A stretch of 64,000 nucleotides of DNA from Thermoplasmata archaeon (GCA_023269235.1 JAHFTW010000003.1:100263-164262), one strand, 5' to 3'. Numbered from the stretch's first letter, positions 15,665-24,079 are shown. Program-made: numbers and translations. The notes: generated from the sequence alone by a model not told the origin.

Positions 15665-15691
15665 ATCACAAGGGCCCGCAAGGGCCGTGAT
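15665..15691 (+). terminator. Hairpin just after ftsZ
   Basis: ATCAC pairs with GTGAT and, inside, GGCCC pairs with GGGCC around GCAA. It begins two bases after the ftsZ stop codon. No T-run follows directly, so it may act with the stronger element at 15776. Confidence 0.4.
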
Positions 15692-15775
15692 GCCTCCCTC
15701 CTCCCCCTCACCCCCACCCGCCTCCGGTGCGCCGGCCATCCTCCCATGGCAGTCGCTCCTCCCCCGGAGACGGGC

Positions 15776-15820
15776 GCCGGGGAGTCGTCCTCCCACGACT
15801 CCCCGGCACCCACCTTTTTT
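15776..15820 (+). terminator. Intrinsic-type terminator downstream of ftsZ
   Basis: GCCGGGGAGTCGT (15776-15788) pairs perfectly over 13 bp with ACGACTCCCCGGC (15795-15807) across the loop CCTCCC, followed by ACCCACC and six T (15815-15820). This is the layout of an intrinsic terminator on the plus strand. The bases 15692-15775 hold no gene that I can support. Confidence 0.6.
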
Positions 15821-15829
15821 GTCGGTGTT

Positions 15830-15880
15830 TCACGCCTTCAGCGAGCACGCCACGCACTGCGTCCCCGATGTCGGCTCCCC
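15830..15880 (-). pseudogene. Duplicated 3' end of ttuA
   Basis: Read on the minus strand this encodes GGEPTSGTQCVACSLKA followed by TGA. It closely parallels the C-terminal zinc knuckle of TtuA just upstream (CGEPTSGARCIACSL), 125 bases away and in another frame. The nucleotide match is imperfect, roughly three quarters over the best 42 bases, so the copies have diverged. The distal copy ends cleanly with a stop right after the knuckle, as expected for a native gene end. Two hairpins (15883-15902 and about 15916-15943) lie between the copies. Confidence 0.6.
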
Positions 15881-15927
15881 GCCGACCTTCAAACGAAGGT
15901 CGATCACGTTGGACGGCGGGGCGCTCG

Positions 15928-16890
15928 CTACGCTCGGCCCCGCAGGCCTGTCCCGTCGGAGCGCAACGAACACGCGATGCACCGCGCTCCGCTCGTCGGC
16001 TCCCCACAGTCCGGACATGATGACACCGCGATCCTCGGAAGCGCGGCCGCGAGGATGGGCTTGAGCCGGTCCTGCCCGCGCACCAAGGCGTGTCGCGTCC
16101 CGGGGTTCTGTTCCTCAAGCTGGACCAGCATGTCGCGAAGGAAGAACCGGTGGCTGCGCGCCGCGTACGGGCACTCGGCCTCGTCATGCAGCGGCAGGCC
16201 GTTCAGGACCGCGTAGAGCAGCACCTCCTTCTCGGGGATGTGGCGGAACGGCATGAGGCGCGGGACCAGTCCCGGGTGCCGTACTGCGTCCTCCTCAGTA
16301 TGGGGTGCCAGCCGCGCGGCGCGGTCCAGGTCCCCCTTGAGGTGGTTCATGAGAATGGTCTGCGCCTGGTCGTCGAGGTTGTGGCCCGTCGCGATGGCGG
16401 AGCAGCCGAGCTCGCGCGCCAGCTTGTTCATGCCTAGGCGGCGGAACACGCCGCACGCCCCGCACGCAGGCCGTTCCTTTCCGTCGGCCTTCGGACCCGC
16501 CGTGCCGGCCGCGTAGTCGTCAATGCTGTAGCCAGCGAGGTCCTGGGTCTTGGCGAGGTGCCATGGAACGCCCAACCCCTTGGTGACCCGCTCGCAGATG
16601 GCGAGCGACGAGGCGCGGTATCCTGCAATGCCTTCGTCCACGGTGACGGCCACGAGCTCGATCTTGGGGTTGTCCTTCGTGGCGCCCGCCAGGAAATGGA
16701 GCAGGCTGACCGAGTCCTTGCCGCCGGAGAGGGCAACGGCGAGACGGCCGTCCGGGATGCGGCCCTGCCGCGTCAGCTCGTGCTTGGCACGCTCGTCGAA
16801 GAAGCGCAGGAAATGCTTGCGGCACAAGCTTGTGCCGGCATAGCGCAGGGTGATGACGGCGGGCGCGTCGCACTTGGAGCAGACCGTCAT
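15928..16890 (-). CDS. ttuA: tRNA 2-thiolation protein TtuA (NcsA/Ncs6 family)
   Basis: Adenylates and thiolates tRNA uridine; sulfur comes from a ubiquitin-like carrier. Protein of 320 residues. The N-terminal zinc finger starts CSKCDAPAVITLRYAG, the PP-loop is ALSGGKDSVSLL, the 4Fe-4S Cys pair sits in RPACGACGVFRRLG, and GHNLDDQAQTILMN follows. The C-terminal zinc knuckle is CPDCGEPTSGARCIAC. The protein then runs on with SDGTGLRGRA, unlike family members, which stop soon after the knuckle. This fits a 3' end altered by the duplication at 15830-15880. The ATG at 16890 precedes the first Cys. Confidence 0.92.
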   Translation of the reverse strand: MTVCSKCDAPAVITLRYAGTSLCRKHFLRFFDERAKHELTRQGRIPDGRLAVALSGGKDSVSLLHFLAGATKDNPKIELVAVTVDEGIAGYRASSLAICERVTKGLGVPWHLAKTQDLAGYSIDDYAAGTAGPKADGKERPACGACGVFRRLGMNKLARELGCSAIATGHNLDDQAQTILMNHLKGDLDRAARLAPHTEEDAVRHPGLVPRLMPFRHIPEKEVLLYAVLNGLPLHDEAECPYAARSHRFFLRDMLVQLEEQNPGTRHALVRGQDRLKPILAAALPRIAVSSCPDCGEPTSGARCIACSLRSDGTGLRGRA

Positions 16891-16916
16891 CGCAGCATCG
16901 AGGCCGTGCAGGGCCC

Positions 16917-17294
16917 TTAAGGTTCGGGGAGGTCGCCCAGGCCGGGGGCGATCTTGCCTGGGCGGGTCACGAGGTAGAGCTCCTTCGCCACGAACAGTGC
17001 GCCGACGTAGCCGCCGATGGCGGCCCCGATGCGGACGTAGATGGCGAACCCTTCGCTCGACAGCGGCCACTGCACGATCTGCGGCAGGTCGCCCGCCGTG
17101 AAGGAGGCCACGAGGACGCCGAGGTAGAACAGGAACATCGCCCACGCCATGACCCGCAGGTTGCGGGCCGCCTTGCGGAGGTGGCCGAACGCCTCGCGTT
17201 GGAACGCCCGGACCTGGCGGTCGATGAAGGCCGCGAGGACGGGCGGTGCCAGCAGGAACACGGTGGCGACGAGGACGAGGGCCGGGCTTGCCAC
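16917..17294 (-). CDS. Small membrane protein coupled to the coiled-coil gene
   Basis: Not recognised. Protein of 125 residues with three to four hydrophobic segments: residues 2-22 (SPALVLVATVFLLAPPVLAAF), about 50-72 and about 85-108. A basic amphipathic stretch (RQVRAFQREAFGHLRKAARNLR) lies between the first two. The GTG start shares its first base with the stop of the upstream gene (TAGTG), so the two are translationally coupled and probably work together. Confidence 0.65.
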   Translation of the reverse strand: MASPALVLVATVFLLAPPVLAAFIDRQVRAFQREAFGHLRKAARNLRVMAWAMFLFYLGVLVASFTAGDLPQIVQWPLSSEGFAIYVRIGAAIGGYVGALFVAKELYLVTRPGKIAPGLGDLPEP

Positions 17295-18277
17295 TAGAGG
17301 AGACCTGCCTTCTGCAAGGTCAGCAGGTCCTCGGTCGAGAGCTTCTCGCCCGACTTGAACTTCTGGAAGACGCGCTCGGCGGCCTCCTCGTTCTGGGCCT
17401 GGCTCTGGTGGCTGCTGCGGCCCATTCCGCCCGAGGCGACCGACTCGGCGTCCTCGATGGCGTGGATGGCGTTGACGAACTCGATGTAGGCCTTGTGGAT
17501 CTTGTCGGCCTCCATCTTGCTGACGACGAACTTCTCCTGCAGCTTGTCGGCCGACTTGCGCAGCTTGTCCGAGGTCTTGTAGAGCTTGATCATCGCGTCG
17601 TGCTCGGCCTGGGCCTTCTCGGCCATCTCGCCGACCTTGGCGTGCGACTTCTCGGCCTTCTCCTTGAGCGCCTCGGCCGTCTCGAGGGCGGACTTGAGCT
17701 CGGGGTTGGCGCGCAGGGCGGACTCCTTGGCCTTGAGGAGCTTGCCGATCTCCTTGAGGCGCTCCATGAGCGCCTTCTCCTTGGGCGTCGTGAGGACCTT
17801 CGTCATGTGGTCCATCTCGAGCTGGCGGGCCTCCTTCTTGAGCTTCAGGACGGAGTCGCCGCCGATGCCCTCGGGCATCTGCTCGCGGCGCAGCGCGTCG
17901 GCCGCCTTCTGGGACTCGTCGGCGGCCTTGTTGGCCTCGTCGCGCGCCTCCTTGGAGCGCTTGACGCCGTCGTTCATCTCGTCGCGGCGCTTCTTGTGCT
18001 CGTTGGCCTCGTTGACGAGGCCGCGGACCTGGGCGTTGAAGACGTCGCGCTCCTCGGCGTGCTTGCGGGCCTCGTCGTTGAGGCGGTCGCGCTCGCGGCG
18101 CAGAAGGTTGGCCTTCGACTGCAGCTCCTCCTTCTTCATGCCGGGCTTGGGGCCGAGCGGGTTGGGCTCGGCGGGGGCCTCGGGGGCGGCCGCGGCGGGG
18201 GCGGCGGGTTCGGTCGGGGGGGTCGCGTCGGTGGAGGGCGCGGGCTCGCCCGGCACCTCGACAAGGGTGTCCGTCAT
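17294..18277 (-). CDS. Long coiled-coil protein (COG1340-like)
   Basis: Protein of 327 residues. A Pro/Ala-rich, low-complexity N-terminus of about 50 residues is followed by nearly continuous coiled coil rich in Lys, Glu and Ala (for example LRRERDRLNDEARKHAEERD), with a short break near EQMPEGIGGDS. It ends in a small acidic/hydrophobic helix (LSTEDLLTLQKAGLL). It resembles the uncharacterised archaeal coiled-coil proteins of COG1340. The ATG at 18277 is preceded by GGTGACC, a good ribosome site, and a TATA box lies at 18311-18317. The coupled membrane protein downstream may anchor it. Confidence 0.78.
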   Translation of the reverse strand: MTDTLVEVPGEPAPSTDATPPTEPAAPAAAAPEAPAEPNPLGPKPGMKKEELQSKANLLRRERDRLNDEARKHAEERDVFNAQVRGLVNEANEHKKRRDEMNDGVKRSKEARDEANKAADESQKAADALRREQMPEGIGGDSVLKLKKEARQLEMDHMTKVLTTPKEKALMERLKEIGKLLKAKESALRANPELKSALETAEALKEKAEKSHAKVGEMAEKAQAEHDAMIKLYKTSDKLRKSADKLQEKFVVSKMEADKIHKAYIEFVNAIHAIEDAESVASGGMGRSSHQSQAQNEEAAERVFQKFKSGEKLSTEDLLTLQKAGLL

Positions 18278-18310
18278 GGTGGTCACCAGATTGTTTTCGC
18301 CGACCAATGC

Positions 18311-18317
18311 CCCCTAT
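18311..18317 (-). promoter_or_regulatory. TATA box of the coiled-coil/membrane operon
   Basis: GATATAG on the minus strand, 37 bases before the ATG at 18277; it gives a leader of about 10 bases that contains the GGTGA ribosome site. Confidence 0.5.
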
Positions 18318-18390
18318 ATCACGATACTGGCGCTTTTCCAGGAGGCAGAGGCCGTCGTACCGCCCTCGCGCCGAGGGCCCGGCGACAAGC

Positions 18391-18397
18391 CTTAAGC
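18391..18397 (+). promoter_or_regulatory. TATA-like box of the S15 peptidase gene
   Basis: CTTAAGC, 27 bases before the ATG at 18421; it predicts a leaderless mRNA. Confidence 0.45.
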
Positions 18398-18420
18398 GCC
18401 TTCGTTGGCACCCCGCCGGC

Positions 18421-20322
18421 ATGAAGCTCGCCGCGGTGGCCCTCGCCGCCTTGACCCTCGGCGCCGTCCTGGCCGGATGCGCGTCCAAGAGCACACCCTC
18501 GACCTCCGGCGTCCCCGTCGGCGGCAACGGCCTCGTCTCCGTCTTCGACCGCCACCTGGAGAACTTCCGCGTCCAGGAGGACCCGGCCTGCGTCGCCACG
18601 AAAGACAAGCCGTGCGACCCCGCCTTCTACAGCCACACGCTCGCCCCCGGGCCCTACAAGGTGCTCGCCGGCAAGCAGGTGTTCGTCCACGTGGACCTGC
18701 CCCTCACGGAGGGCGGCAACGCCCTCACCGGCAACGCGCAGATGAGCCTCGGCTTGTTCTTGCCCGAGATGCCGGGCTGCGACTGGACCGCCGCGAGCCT
18801 CCCGGACAACTGCAAGGTCCCCGTCGTCGGCGACGCGGGCCCCTACTACGCCTCCAGCACCGGCGTCGCGGAGCTGCAGACCGAGGGCGACTCCATCGTC
18901 ACCGAGCCCGCCCACCGCCTGGGCGCTTTCCTCATCGAGAACCTCGTGCCCTACGGCTACGCGGTCGCGCAGATCTCTGTCTTCGGCACCGGCGACTCGA
19001 ACCACTGCCAGGACCTGATGGGCACCGCCGAGCAGCTCGGGCTCGACGCCGTCGTCACCTGGCTCGGCACGCAGCCCTGGTCGAACGGCAAGGTCGCCCT
19101 CACCGGCCGCAGCTACGACGGCTCCACCCCCTGGGAGGCCGCCATGTTCGGCAACCCGCACCTCGCCACCATCGTCCCCATCTCGGGCCTCACCTCGCAG
19201 TTCGACCTCGAGTACCACAACGGCACCTCCGAGACGCGCGGCGCCGGCGTCCTGTACGGCCTCTACGCTGCCATGACCATTGACGGCGAGGCCTCCGACG
19301 CGCAGAGCATCGTCTGCCCCGACTACCTCACCGGCGGCCCCGAGGGCGTCAAGGCAGTCCTCGGCGGCGACCCGTCGCCGGCGGACCCGTACTGGTCGGA
19401 GCGCATCTTCCTCCCCCGCGCGCTCGCCAAGTTCGACGGCCCCATCTTCTTCATCCACGGCCTGCAGGACTGGAACGTGGACCCGCACATGATCTTCCCG
19501 GCCTACAACGAGTTCGAGGCTAAGGGCAATCCCGTGAAGGCCTTGCTCGGCCAGTGGTTCCACAACTACCCGGACCGCCCCAGCGAGCACGTGCTGCAAG
19601 GCCCCGGCCGCGGCCAGGAAGCCTATCCCTACTCCGTCCGCTACGACTGGGCGCAGGACATGCTGGAGTGGTTCGACTGGAGCCTCAAGGGCACCGGCCC
19701 CCAGCCTGATCTGCACGTCGAGGTCCAGGACAACCAGGGCTTCTGGCGCGTCGAGTCCACCTGGCCCCCCGCGGGGCGCCTCGACTACCGCGCCCCCATC
19801 GCGGCCGCGGGCGAGACCGCCAACGACGGCACCGCCATCACGGCGGCCAACACGCTGCACTTCGACCTCGGCGTCCTCGACGCCGCGAAGGATGTCCGCA
19901 TCTCGGGCCTGCCCCACCTCGACCAGTGGGTGACCCCCACCGGCCCCGGCGGGCAGATCTACGCCATGCTCACCGACAAGGAGGCGGGCATCCACCTCGG
20001 CCACGCCATCATGGACCTGCGCTACAACCACGGCGGCCGGTCCCCCGGCGTCGTCGTCCCCGGCGTCGCGATGAAGGCGCACCTCGAGTTCGAGCCGATG
20101 GAGGCGCTGCTCCCCGCGGGCCACCACCTTGGCCTCGAGCTCTCGGCCACCGGCGAGGACTACGTCGGCCCCACCGTGGCGGCCCCCGTCATCCTCGACC
20201 TCAGCGAGTCGCGCGCGGCCGACAATGGCGTGACCATGGGCCTCGCGTACCCGACCGCAGGCCAGTTCTTCACGCCCCCCGTCTGGTCCGGCGTCGCCAC
20301 GGCCGGCCCGCCCCAGCCGTAA
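18421..20322 (+). CDS. Secreted X-Pro dipeptidyl-peptidase-like lipoprotein (peptidase S15, CocE/NonD)
   Basis: Protein of 633 residues with a signal peptide ending in the lipobox LAGC, so it is anchored outside the membrane. The alpha/beta-hydrolase core has its nucleophile Ser231 in GRSYDGST, an acidic residue in HGLQDWNVDPHM (about 350-355) and His381 in WFHNYPD, a plausible Ser-Asp-His triad. The C-terminal part is the beta-rich jelly-roll domain of the X-Pro peptidase/CocE family. It would cleave N-terminal X-Pro dipeptides or esters from external substrates. It fits with the other secreted peptidases in the window (25.7 and 39.1 kb). Confidence 0.9.
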   Translation: MKLAAVALAALTLGAVLAGCASKSTPSTSGVPVGGNGLVSVFDRHLENFRVQEDPACVATKDKPCDPAFYSHTLAPGPYKVLAGKQVFVHVDLPLTEGGNALTGNAQMSLGLFLPEMPGCDWTAASLPDNCKVPVVGDAGPYYASSTGVAELQTEGDSIVTEPAHRLGAFLIENLVPYGYAVAQISVFGTGDSNHCQDLMGTAEQLGLDAVVTWLGTQPWSNGKVALTGRSYDGSTPWEAAMFGNPHLATIVPISGLTSQFDLEYHNGTSETRGAGVLYGLYAAMTIDGEASDAQSIVCPDYLTGGPEGVKAVLGGDPSPADPYWSERIFLPRALAKFDGPIFFIHGLQDWNVDPHMIFPAYNEFEAKGNPVKALLGQWFHNYPDRPSEHVLQGPGRGQEAYPYSVRYDWAQDMLEWFDWSLKGTGPQPDLHVEVQDNQGFWRVESTWPPAGRLDYRAPIAAAGETANDGTAITAANTLHFDLGVLDAAKDVRISGLPHLDQWVTPTGPGGQIYAMLTDKEAGIHLGHAIMDLRYNHGGRSPGVVVPGVAMKAHLEFEPMEALLPAGHHLGLELSATGEDYVGPTVAAPVILDLSESRAADNGVTMGLAYPTAGQFFTPPVWSGVATAGPPQP

Positions 20323-20421
20323 GGCGCGCGACGCGACCAAAGCGCACACCTCATCAGGCCCTCACCGGATACCTTCAAATGGAAAGGGACCTGGCCGGCG
20401 ACAACCAGGGATTCCAAACCC

Positions 20422-20976
20422 ATGCTTGACGACGCGACGGTGAAGCAGCTCCTCACGGCCTACCACGAGGCCACGCGCGAGGAGGAGGGCACGCCCACGC
20501 CGCTCATGATCCTGCACGGCCTGCGCGAGGAGCTCACCATCCGCCCGCACATCGAGCTCCCGAGCGCCTACCACATGGCGCACTACCTGCACGAGTTCGT
20601 CGGCGAGCGCACCATCGGCATCACGGTCTGCGGCCGCTTCTTCAAGCAGATCGGCGACAAGGTGTTCCAGGGCACTCTCCTCTACCACGTGGACCGCATC
20701 GGCAGCCACCTCGTGCGCGGCATCAACGCCGAGACCAGCCTCTACACGGTGCTCGACGACTCGCCGTACTGGAACAAGTTCCCCTACGACTTCGACGAGG
20801 GCCCGCAGGACCCGGACCTCCCCATCGGCTACCACCCCGGCCCTGAGTTCGACGAGGCCGAGGCGGAGGTCGAAGGGGGCAAGGCCGCGGACAAGCCGAT
20901 GGTCTCCCTCAAAGGCCCCGACGACGAGGACGACGACGACGGCGACGACGAGGACGACGGGGAGCTCGAACCCTAG
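20422..20976 (+). CDS. Hypothetical protein with acidic tail, coupled to ABC-F
   Basis: Not recognised. Protein of 184 residues: a mixed alpha/beta domain of about 135 residues (including YHMAHYLHEFVGERTIGITVCGRF and the aromatic patch SPYWNKFPYDFDEG), then a disordered, very acidic tail with a run of Asp/Glu (DDEDDDDGDDEDDGELEP). Its stop is immediately followed by the ATG of the ABC-F gene, so the two are cotranslated. A ribosome-associated helper role is possible but only by context. Confidence 0.7.
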   Translation: MLDDATVKQLLTAYHEATREEEGTPTPLMILHGLREELTIRPHIELPSAYHMAHYLHEFVGERTIGITVCGRFFKQIGDKVFQGTLLYHVDRIGSHLVRGINAETSLYTVLDDSPYWNKFPYDFDEGPQDPDLPIGYHPGPEFDEAEAEVEGGKAADKPMVSLKGPDDEDDDDGDDEDDGELEP

Positions 20977-22779
20977 ATGCAACCCCTGGTGAAAGCCGAG
21001 GACCTGCACCTCAGCTATGGCCCCACGCACGTCCTGCGCGGCGCGAGCTTCCTCATCCACCCCGGCGACAAGATCGCCCTCGTCGGCCCCAACGGCGCCG
21101 GCAAGACCAGCCTGTTCAAGCTCCTCACGGGCGCGCGCCAGCCCGACCTGGGATCCATCGAGTTCAGCCGCGACCTGCGCATCAGCTACCTCGCCCAGGT
21201 CCCTGACATCCCCGGCACGACGCCGGTGCTGGAGCTGCTGAGCCAGCCGAGCGCCTCCGCGAACAAGCTCGCCGCCGAGGCCGCGGAGCTGGAGGCGTGG
21301 ATGGCGGACCCGGCCGCGTGGGACCAGCCGGACGCGCAGGAGAAGATGGCGCGGTACTCCGAGGTCCAGACGCGCCTCGCCGAGGAGAAGGCGAAGGGCA
21401 AGGCCACCGACTCCCCGCTCCTCAACGACCTCGGGCTGCCCGAGGAGACGCTGGAGGCCACGTTCGGCAGCCTGTCGGGGGGCGAGCGCAGCAAGGTCCT
21501 GCTCTGCAAGGCGCTCTCGTCGGCGAAGGACACCGACCTTCTCCTGCTCGACGAGCCGACGAACCACATGGACATCCCGACGGTGGAGTTCATCGAGCAG
21601 TACCTCATGGACCTCAAGGGCTCCGTCATCGTGTCGGCCCACGACAAGTACCTCCTCGACAACGTGGCCGACCGCGTCTTCGAAGTGGACAACCGCCAAG
21701 TCTCGAGCTACACGGGCAACTACTCCAGCTACCAGGCGCAGCGCCGCGCCATGCAGACCGCCATCGCGGCGAAGAAGGCGCGCAACTACCACGAGGTGCA
21801 GCGCCAACTGCGCATCATCGAGGAGCTCAAGGTCCGCAACAAGTTCGACGCCCAGGTCCGCAGCCGCCGCACGCGCATGAAGACCATCGAGGAGGTCACG
21901 GAGGTCGCGCCGACGCACCGCAAGAACTTCCGGCTCCTCTTCAGCACCGAGGCGATGCCGCGCGAGTGCATGAAGCTCGAAGGCGTTGCAAAGTCGTTCG
22001 GGGACCGCACGCTGTTCAAGGACGTCGAACTGGAGATCGAGGGCGGCGACCGCATCGGCCTCGTCGGCCCCAACGGCTGCGGCAAGTCCACCTTCCTCAA
22101 ACTCCTGACGCAGAAGCTCGCGCCCGATGTCGGCAAAGTCGAGAAGAAGCCCGGCGTCTTCATCGGCTACTTCGACCAGCACCACGAGACGCTGAACCCG
22201 GAGCGCAAGCTCATCGAGGAGGCGCAAAGCCTGCGCGACCCGCCACCGCCCGACGAGTGGAGCCGTGGCCTCCTCGGCCGCTTCTTCTTCTCGGGCGACG
22301 AGGTGTTCAAGCGCGTGCGTGAGCTCTCCGGGGGCGAGCGCGCCCGCCTGGCCTTGGCCAAGTTCATCGTCGGCAAGCACAACATGCTCATCATCGACGA
22401 GCCGACGAACCACTTGGACCTCGAGTCGCAGGAGATCGTCGCGACAGCGATGAAGGAGTACGAAGGCACCCTCGTCGTGGTGAGCCACAACCGTAGTTTC
22501 CTTGACCAGGTCTGCAACAAGACCGCCATCATCGCGCACCGCCGCATCGGCCTCTTCCCAGGCAACTACTCCGAGGCCTCCGAGACGAAACGGTTCCAGG
22601 AGTTCGTCCAGTCCGGCGCCAAGGGCCGTTACAAGGTGCTGCGCGCCTTCAAGGACTGGGAGCGCGACCAGCGCTGGCACCAGGGCGACACCATCACCGT
22701 CACCGGGTTGGAGACCCAAGCCTTCCGACGTCTGCTCAGGTGGGCTGAGTCGGAAGGGCGCATTGAGCAGGTCCTGTAG
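20977..22779 (+). CDS. ABC-F family ATPase
   Basis: Soluble protein of 600 residues with two ABC domains and no membrane segment. Domain 1: GPNGAGKTS, LSGGERSKV, LLDEPTNHMD. Domain 2: GPNGCGKST, LSGGERARL, IIDEPTNHLD. Between them is the long charged P-site-interacting linker (residues about 240-300, rich in Lys, Arg and Gln). A C-terminal extension of about 70 residues follows the second domain. ABC-F proteins act on ribosomes, resolving stalls or aiding assembly. It is translationally coupled to the acidic-tail protein before it. Confidence 0.93.
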   Translation: MQPLVKAEDLHLSYGPTHVLRGASFLIHPGDKIALVGPNGAGKTSLFKLLTGARQPDLGSIEFSRDLRISYLAQVPDIPGTTPVLELLSQPSASANKLAAEAAELEAWMADPAAWDQPDAQEKMARYSEVQTRLAEEKAKGKATDSPLLNDLGLPEETLEATFGSLSGGERSKVLLCKALSSAKDTDLLLLDEPTNHMDIPTVEFIEQYLMDLKGSVIVSAHDKYLLDNVADRVFEVDNRQVSSYTGNYSSYQAQRRAMQTAIAAKKARNYHEVQRQLRIIEELKVRNKFDAQVRSRRTRMKTIEEVTEVAPTHRKNFRLLFSTEAMPRECMKLEGVAKSFGDRTLFKDVELEIEGGDRIGLVGPNGCGKSTFLKLLTQKLAPDVGKVEKKPGVFIGYFDQHHETLNPERKLIEEAQSLRDPPPPDEWSRGLLGRFFFSGDEVFKRVRELSGGERARLALAKFIVGKHNMLIIDEPTNHLDLESQEIVATAMKEYEGTLVVVSHNRSFLDQVCNKTAIIAHRRIGLFPGNYSEASETKRFQEFVQSGAKGRYKVLRAFKDWERDQRWHQGDTITVTGLETQAFRRLLRWAESEGRIEQVL

Positions 22780-22854
22780 GCGGTTAGTCGGTTCGTCGAA
22801 AACTCAAGGCCTTTCCAAGCAAGGATGAAATAGCGTGAGGGAAGGTGACGGGCC

Positions 22855-23808
22855 ATGCGTGCCCTCCTCGCCCTCGCGGCGCTGCTCCTTGTCGCCGTCG
22901 TGCCCGCCATCGAGGGCCAGACGGGGGTCCCCCCTCCATCGTTCGTCCTGAAGACGCCGACCGCGACGATGCAGGCCCTTCGCCCGGACCTGGACGTGTC
23001 GGATGTGTCCGTCCCGTGGACCTACTCTTTCAACAACGCCGTGACCCCGTTCCTGACGGAAGGCCAGTCGGCGACCCTGCGCTGGTCCCCGGTCGAGTGC
23101 AGCCACCCTGGCGTGGTCGCTCCGTCCCCGCCGGACGAAGTCATCCAGTTCACGACCGCGACGGCCACCACCGGCCGCGTGGACGGCGTCAGCCACTTCC
23201 AGGTCCGCGTCGCCTCGGATGCCCCAGGCGAGCTCGCCATCACCTGCACCATCCGGGGCCAAGTCGGGAATGTGAACGGCATCATCCCGGCATCCTCCGT
23301 CGCCCAGGCGCCTTTCACGGTGGCCGCCCTCTACCGCGGCCTCCTCAGCGTGGACCGCCTGGACGCCATCGTCCAAGGCGCCCCGGGCACCGTCCTGCCG
23401 TTCCGCCTCAAGGTCACCAACCTCGCCAACTCCGAGACCAAGGTCCAGTTGCGCCTCGACGGAGCGCTGCCGACGGGCTGGAAGGCCGACATGGGCCCAG
23501 CGGTCGTCCTGGGCTCCAAGCTCAAGGGATCCAACGACACGGTGGCCGTGGCCACGGTCCACGTCTCCGTCCCGGCCAACACCACCGTCCGCGAGGCCGC
23601 GCTCCGCTTCGTCGTCGAAGGCGGCTCGGTGAAGGACGACCGCGGGACCAGTCCGCCGGTGGTGGTGGTCGTCCTGGCCCGCGTCGCCGGGACCGCGCCC
23701 GCGAACAGCCAAGGTGCCACCCCTGGCAAGGTTGCCTCCGCGGCCGGCCCGCTCTTCGCCGTCGGCCTGCTCGCCGTGGCCGCCATCGCCCGCCGCCGCG
23801 CGGTGTGA
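22855..23808 (+). CDS. Secreted surface protein, C-terminally anchored (paralogue of 52108)
   Basis: Protein of 317 residues. A signal peptide (MRALLALAALLLVAVVPAIEG) is followed by beta-rich extracellular sequence, and a C-terminal hydrophobic segment (PLFAVGLLAVAAIARRRAV) with a basic end anchors it. Three stretches match the protein at 52108: GVPPPSFVLKT/GVPPASFTLKT, SVPWTYSFNNAVTP/SIPWTYTFGNAATP and PVECSHPGVV/PVECNKPGVV. The second half resembles a CARDB/NEW3-like domain (LKVTNLANSETKVQL). The function is unknown; a cell-surface or envelope role is likely. A GGTGA ribosome site precedes the ATG. Confidence 0.8.
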   Translation: MRALLALAALLLVAVVPAIEGQTGVPPPSFVLKTPTATMQALRPDLDVSDVSVPWTYSFNNAVTPFLTEGQSATLRWSPVECSHPGVVAPSPPDEVIQFTTATATTGRVDGVSHFQVRVASDAPGELAITCTIRGQVGNVNGIIPASSVAQAPFTVAALYRGLLSVDRLDAIVQGAPGTVLPFRLKVTNLANSETKVQLRLDGALPTGWKADMGPAVVLGSKLKGSNDTVAVATVHVSVPANTTVREAALRFVVEGGSVKDDRGTSPPVVVVVLARVAGTAPANSQGATPGKVASAAGPLFAVGLLAVAAIARRRAV

Positions 23809-23859
23809 GCCTCCCGCTTGCTTCTTGAAGGAGGGCCGAGTGGGCGAACGCACCCACCC

Positions 23860-23946
23860 GCCCCGTAGTCCAGTGGCCAAGCATCCAGGCCTTCGGTCCG
23901 GAGCAAGGCCGGCCAGGACTGGGGACTTTGGGTCTTCTTCCCAGAA
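23860..23946 (+). pseudogene. Incomplete tRNA-Gln-like copy upstream of tRNA-Gln
   Basis: GCCCCGTAGTCCAGTGGCCAAG matches the 5' acceptor and D arm of the intact tRNA-Gln (one change), and GGGGACTTTG further on matches its anticodon arm. About 35 extra bases (23884-23920), including the hairpin GGCCTT/AAGGCC, separate the two blocks. There is no T arm or 3' acceptor strand before the true tRNA begins. It looks like a degenerate partial duplication, 88-89 bases from the functional gene. Confidence 0.6.
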
Positions 23947-23947
23947 C

Positions 23948-24020
23948 AGCCCCGTAGTCTAGTGGCCAAGGATAGGGGACTTTGAATCCTTTGACGACGG
24001 TTCGAATCCGTCCGGGGCTA
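23948..24020 (+). tRNA. tRNA-Gln (TTG anticodon)
   Basis: Complete cloverleaf of 73 bases. The acceptor AGCCCCG pairs fully with CGGGGCT and the discriminator is A. The D arm is GTCTAGTGGCCAAGGAT, the anticodon stem GGGGA/TCCTT encloses CTTTGAA (anticodon TTG), and the T arm is GACGG-TTCGAAT-CCGTC. No intron and no encoded CCA. Confidence 0.96.
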
Positions 24021-24051
24021 TTGCAGAGAAAGAAGGAAGGACGCGGAGAGG

Positions 24052-24058
24052 CTTAACC
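24052..24058 (+). promoter_or_regulatory. TATA-like box of gpmI
   Basis: CTTAACC, 25 bases before the GTG at 24080; it predicts a leaderless mRNA and supports that start. Confidence 0.45.
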
Positions 24059-24079
24059 CGTCGTCGCGGTGGCGGCGTC

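Noticed and set aside
20362..22719. A 785-codon minus-strand frame over ABC-F
   Set aside because: Antisense to two well-supported plus-strand genes; no motif in the translation.
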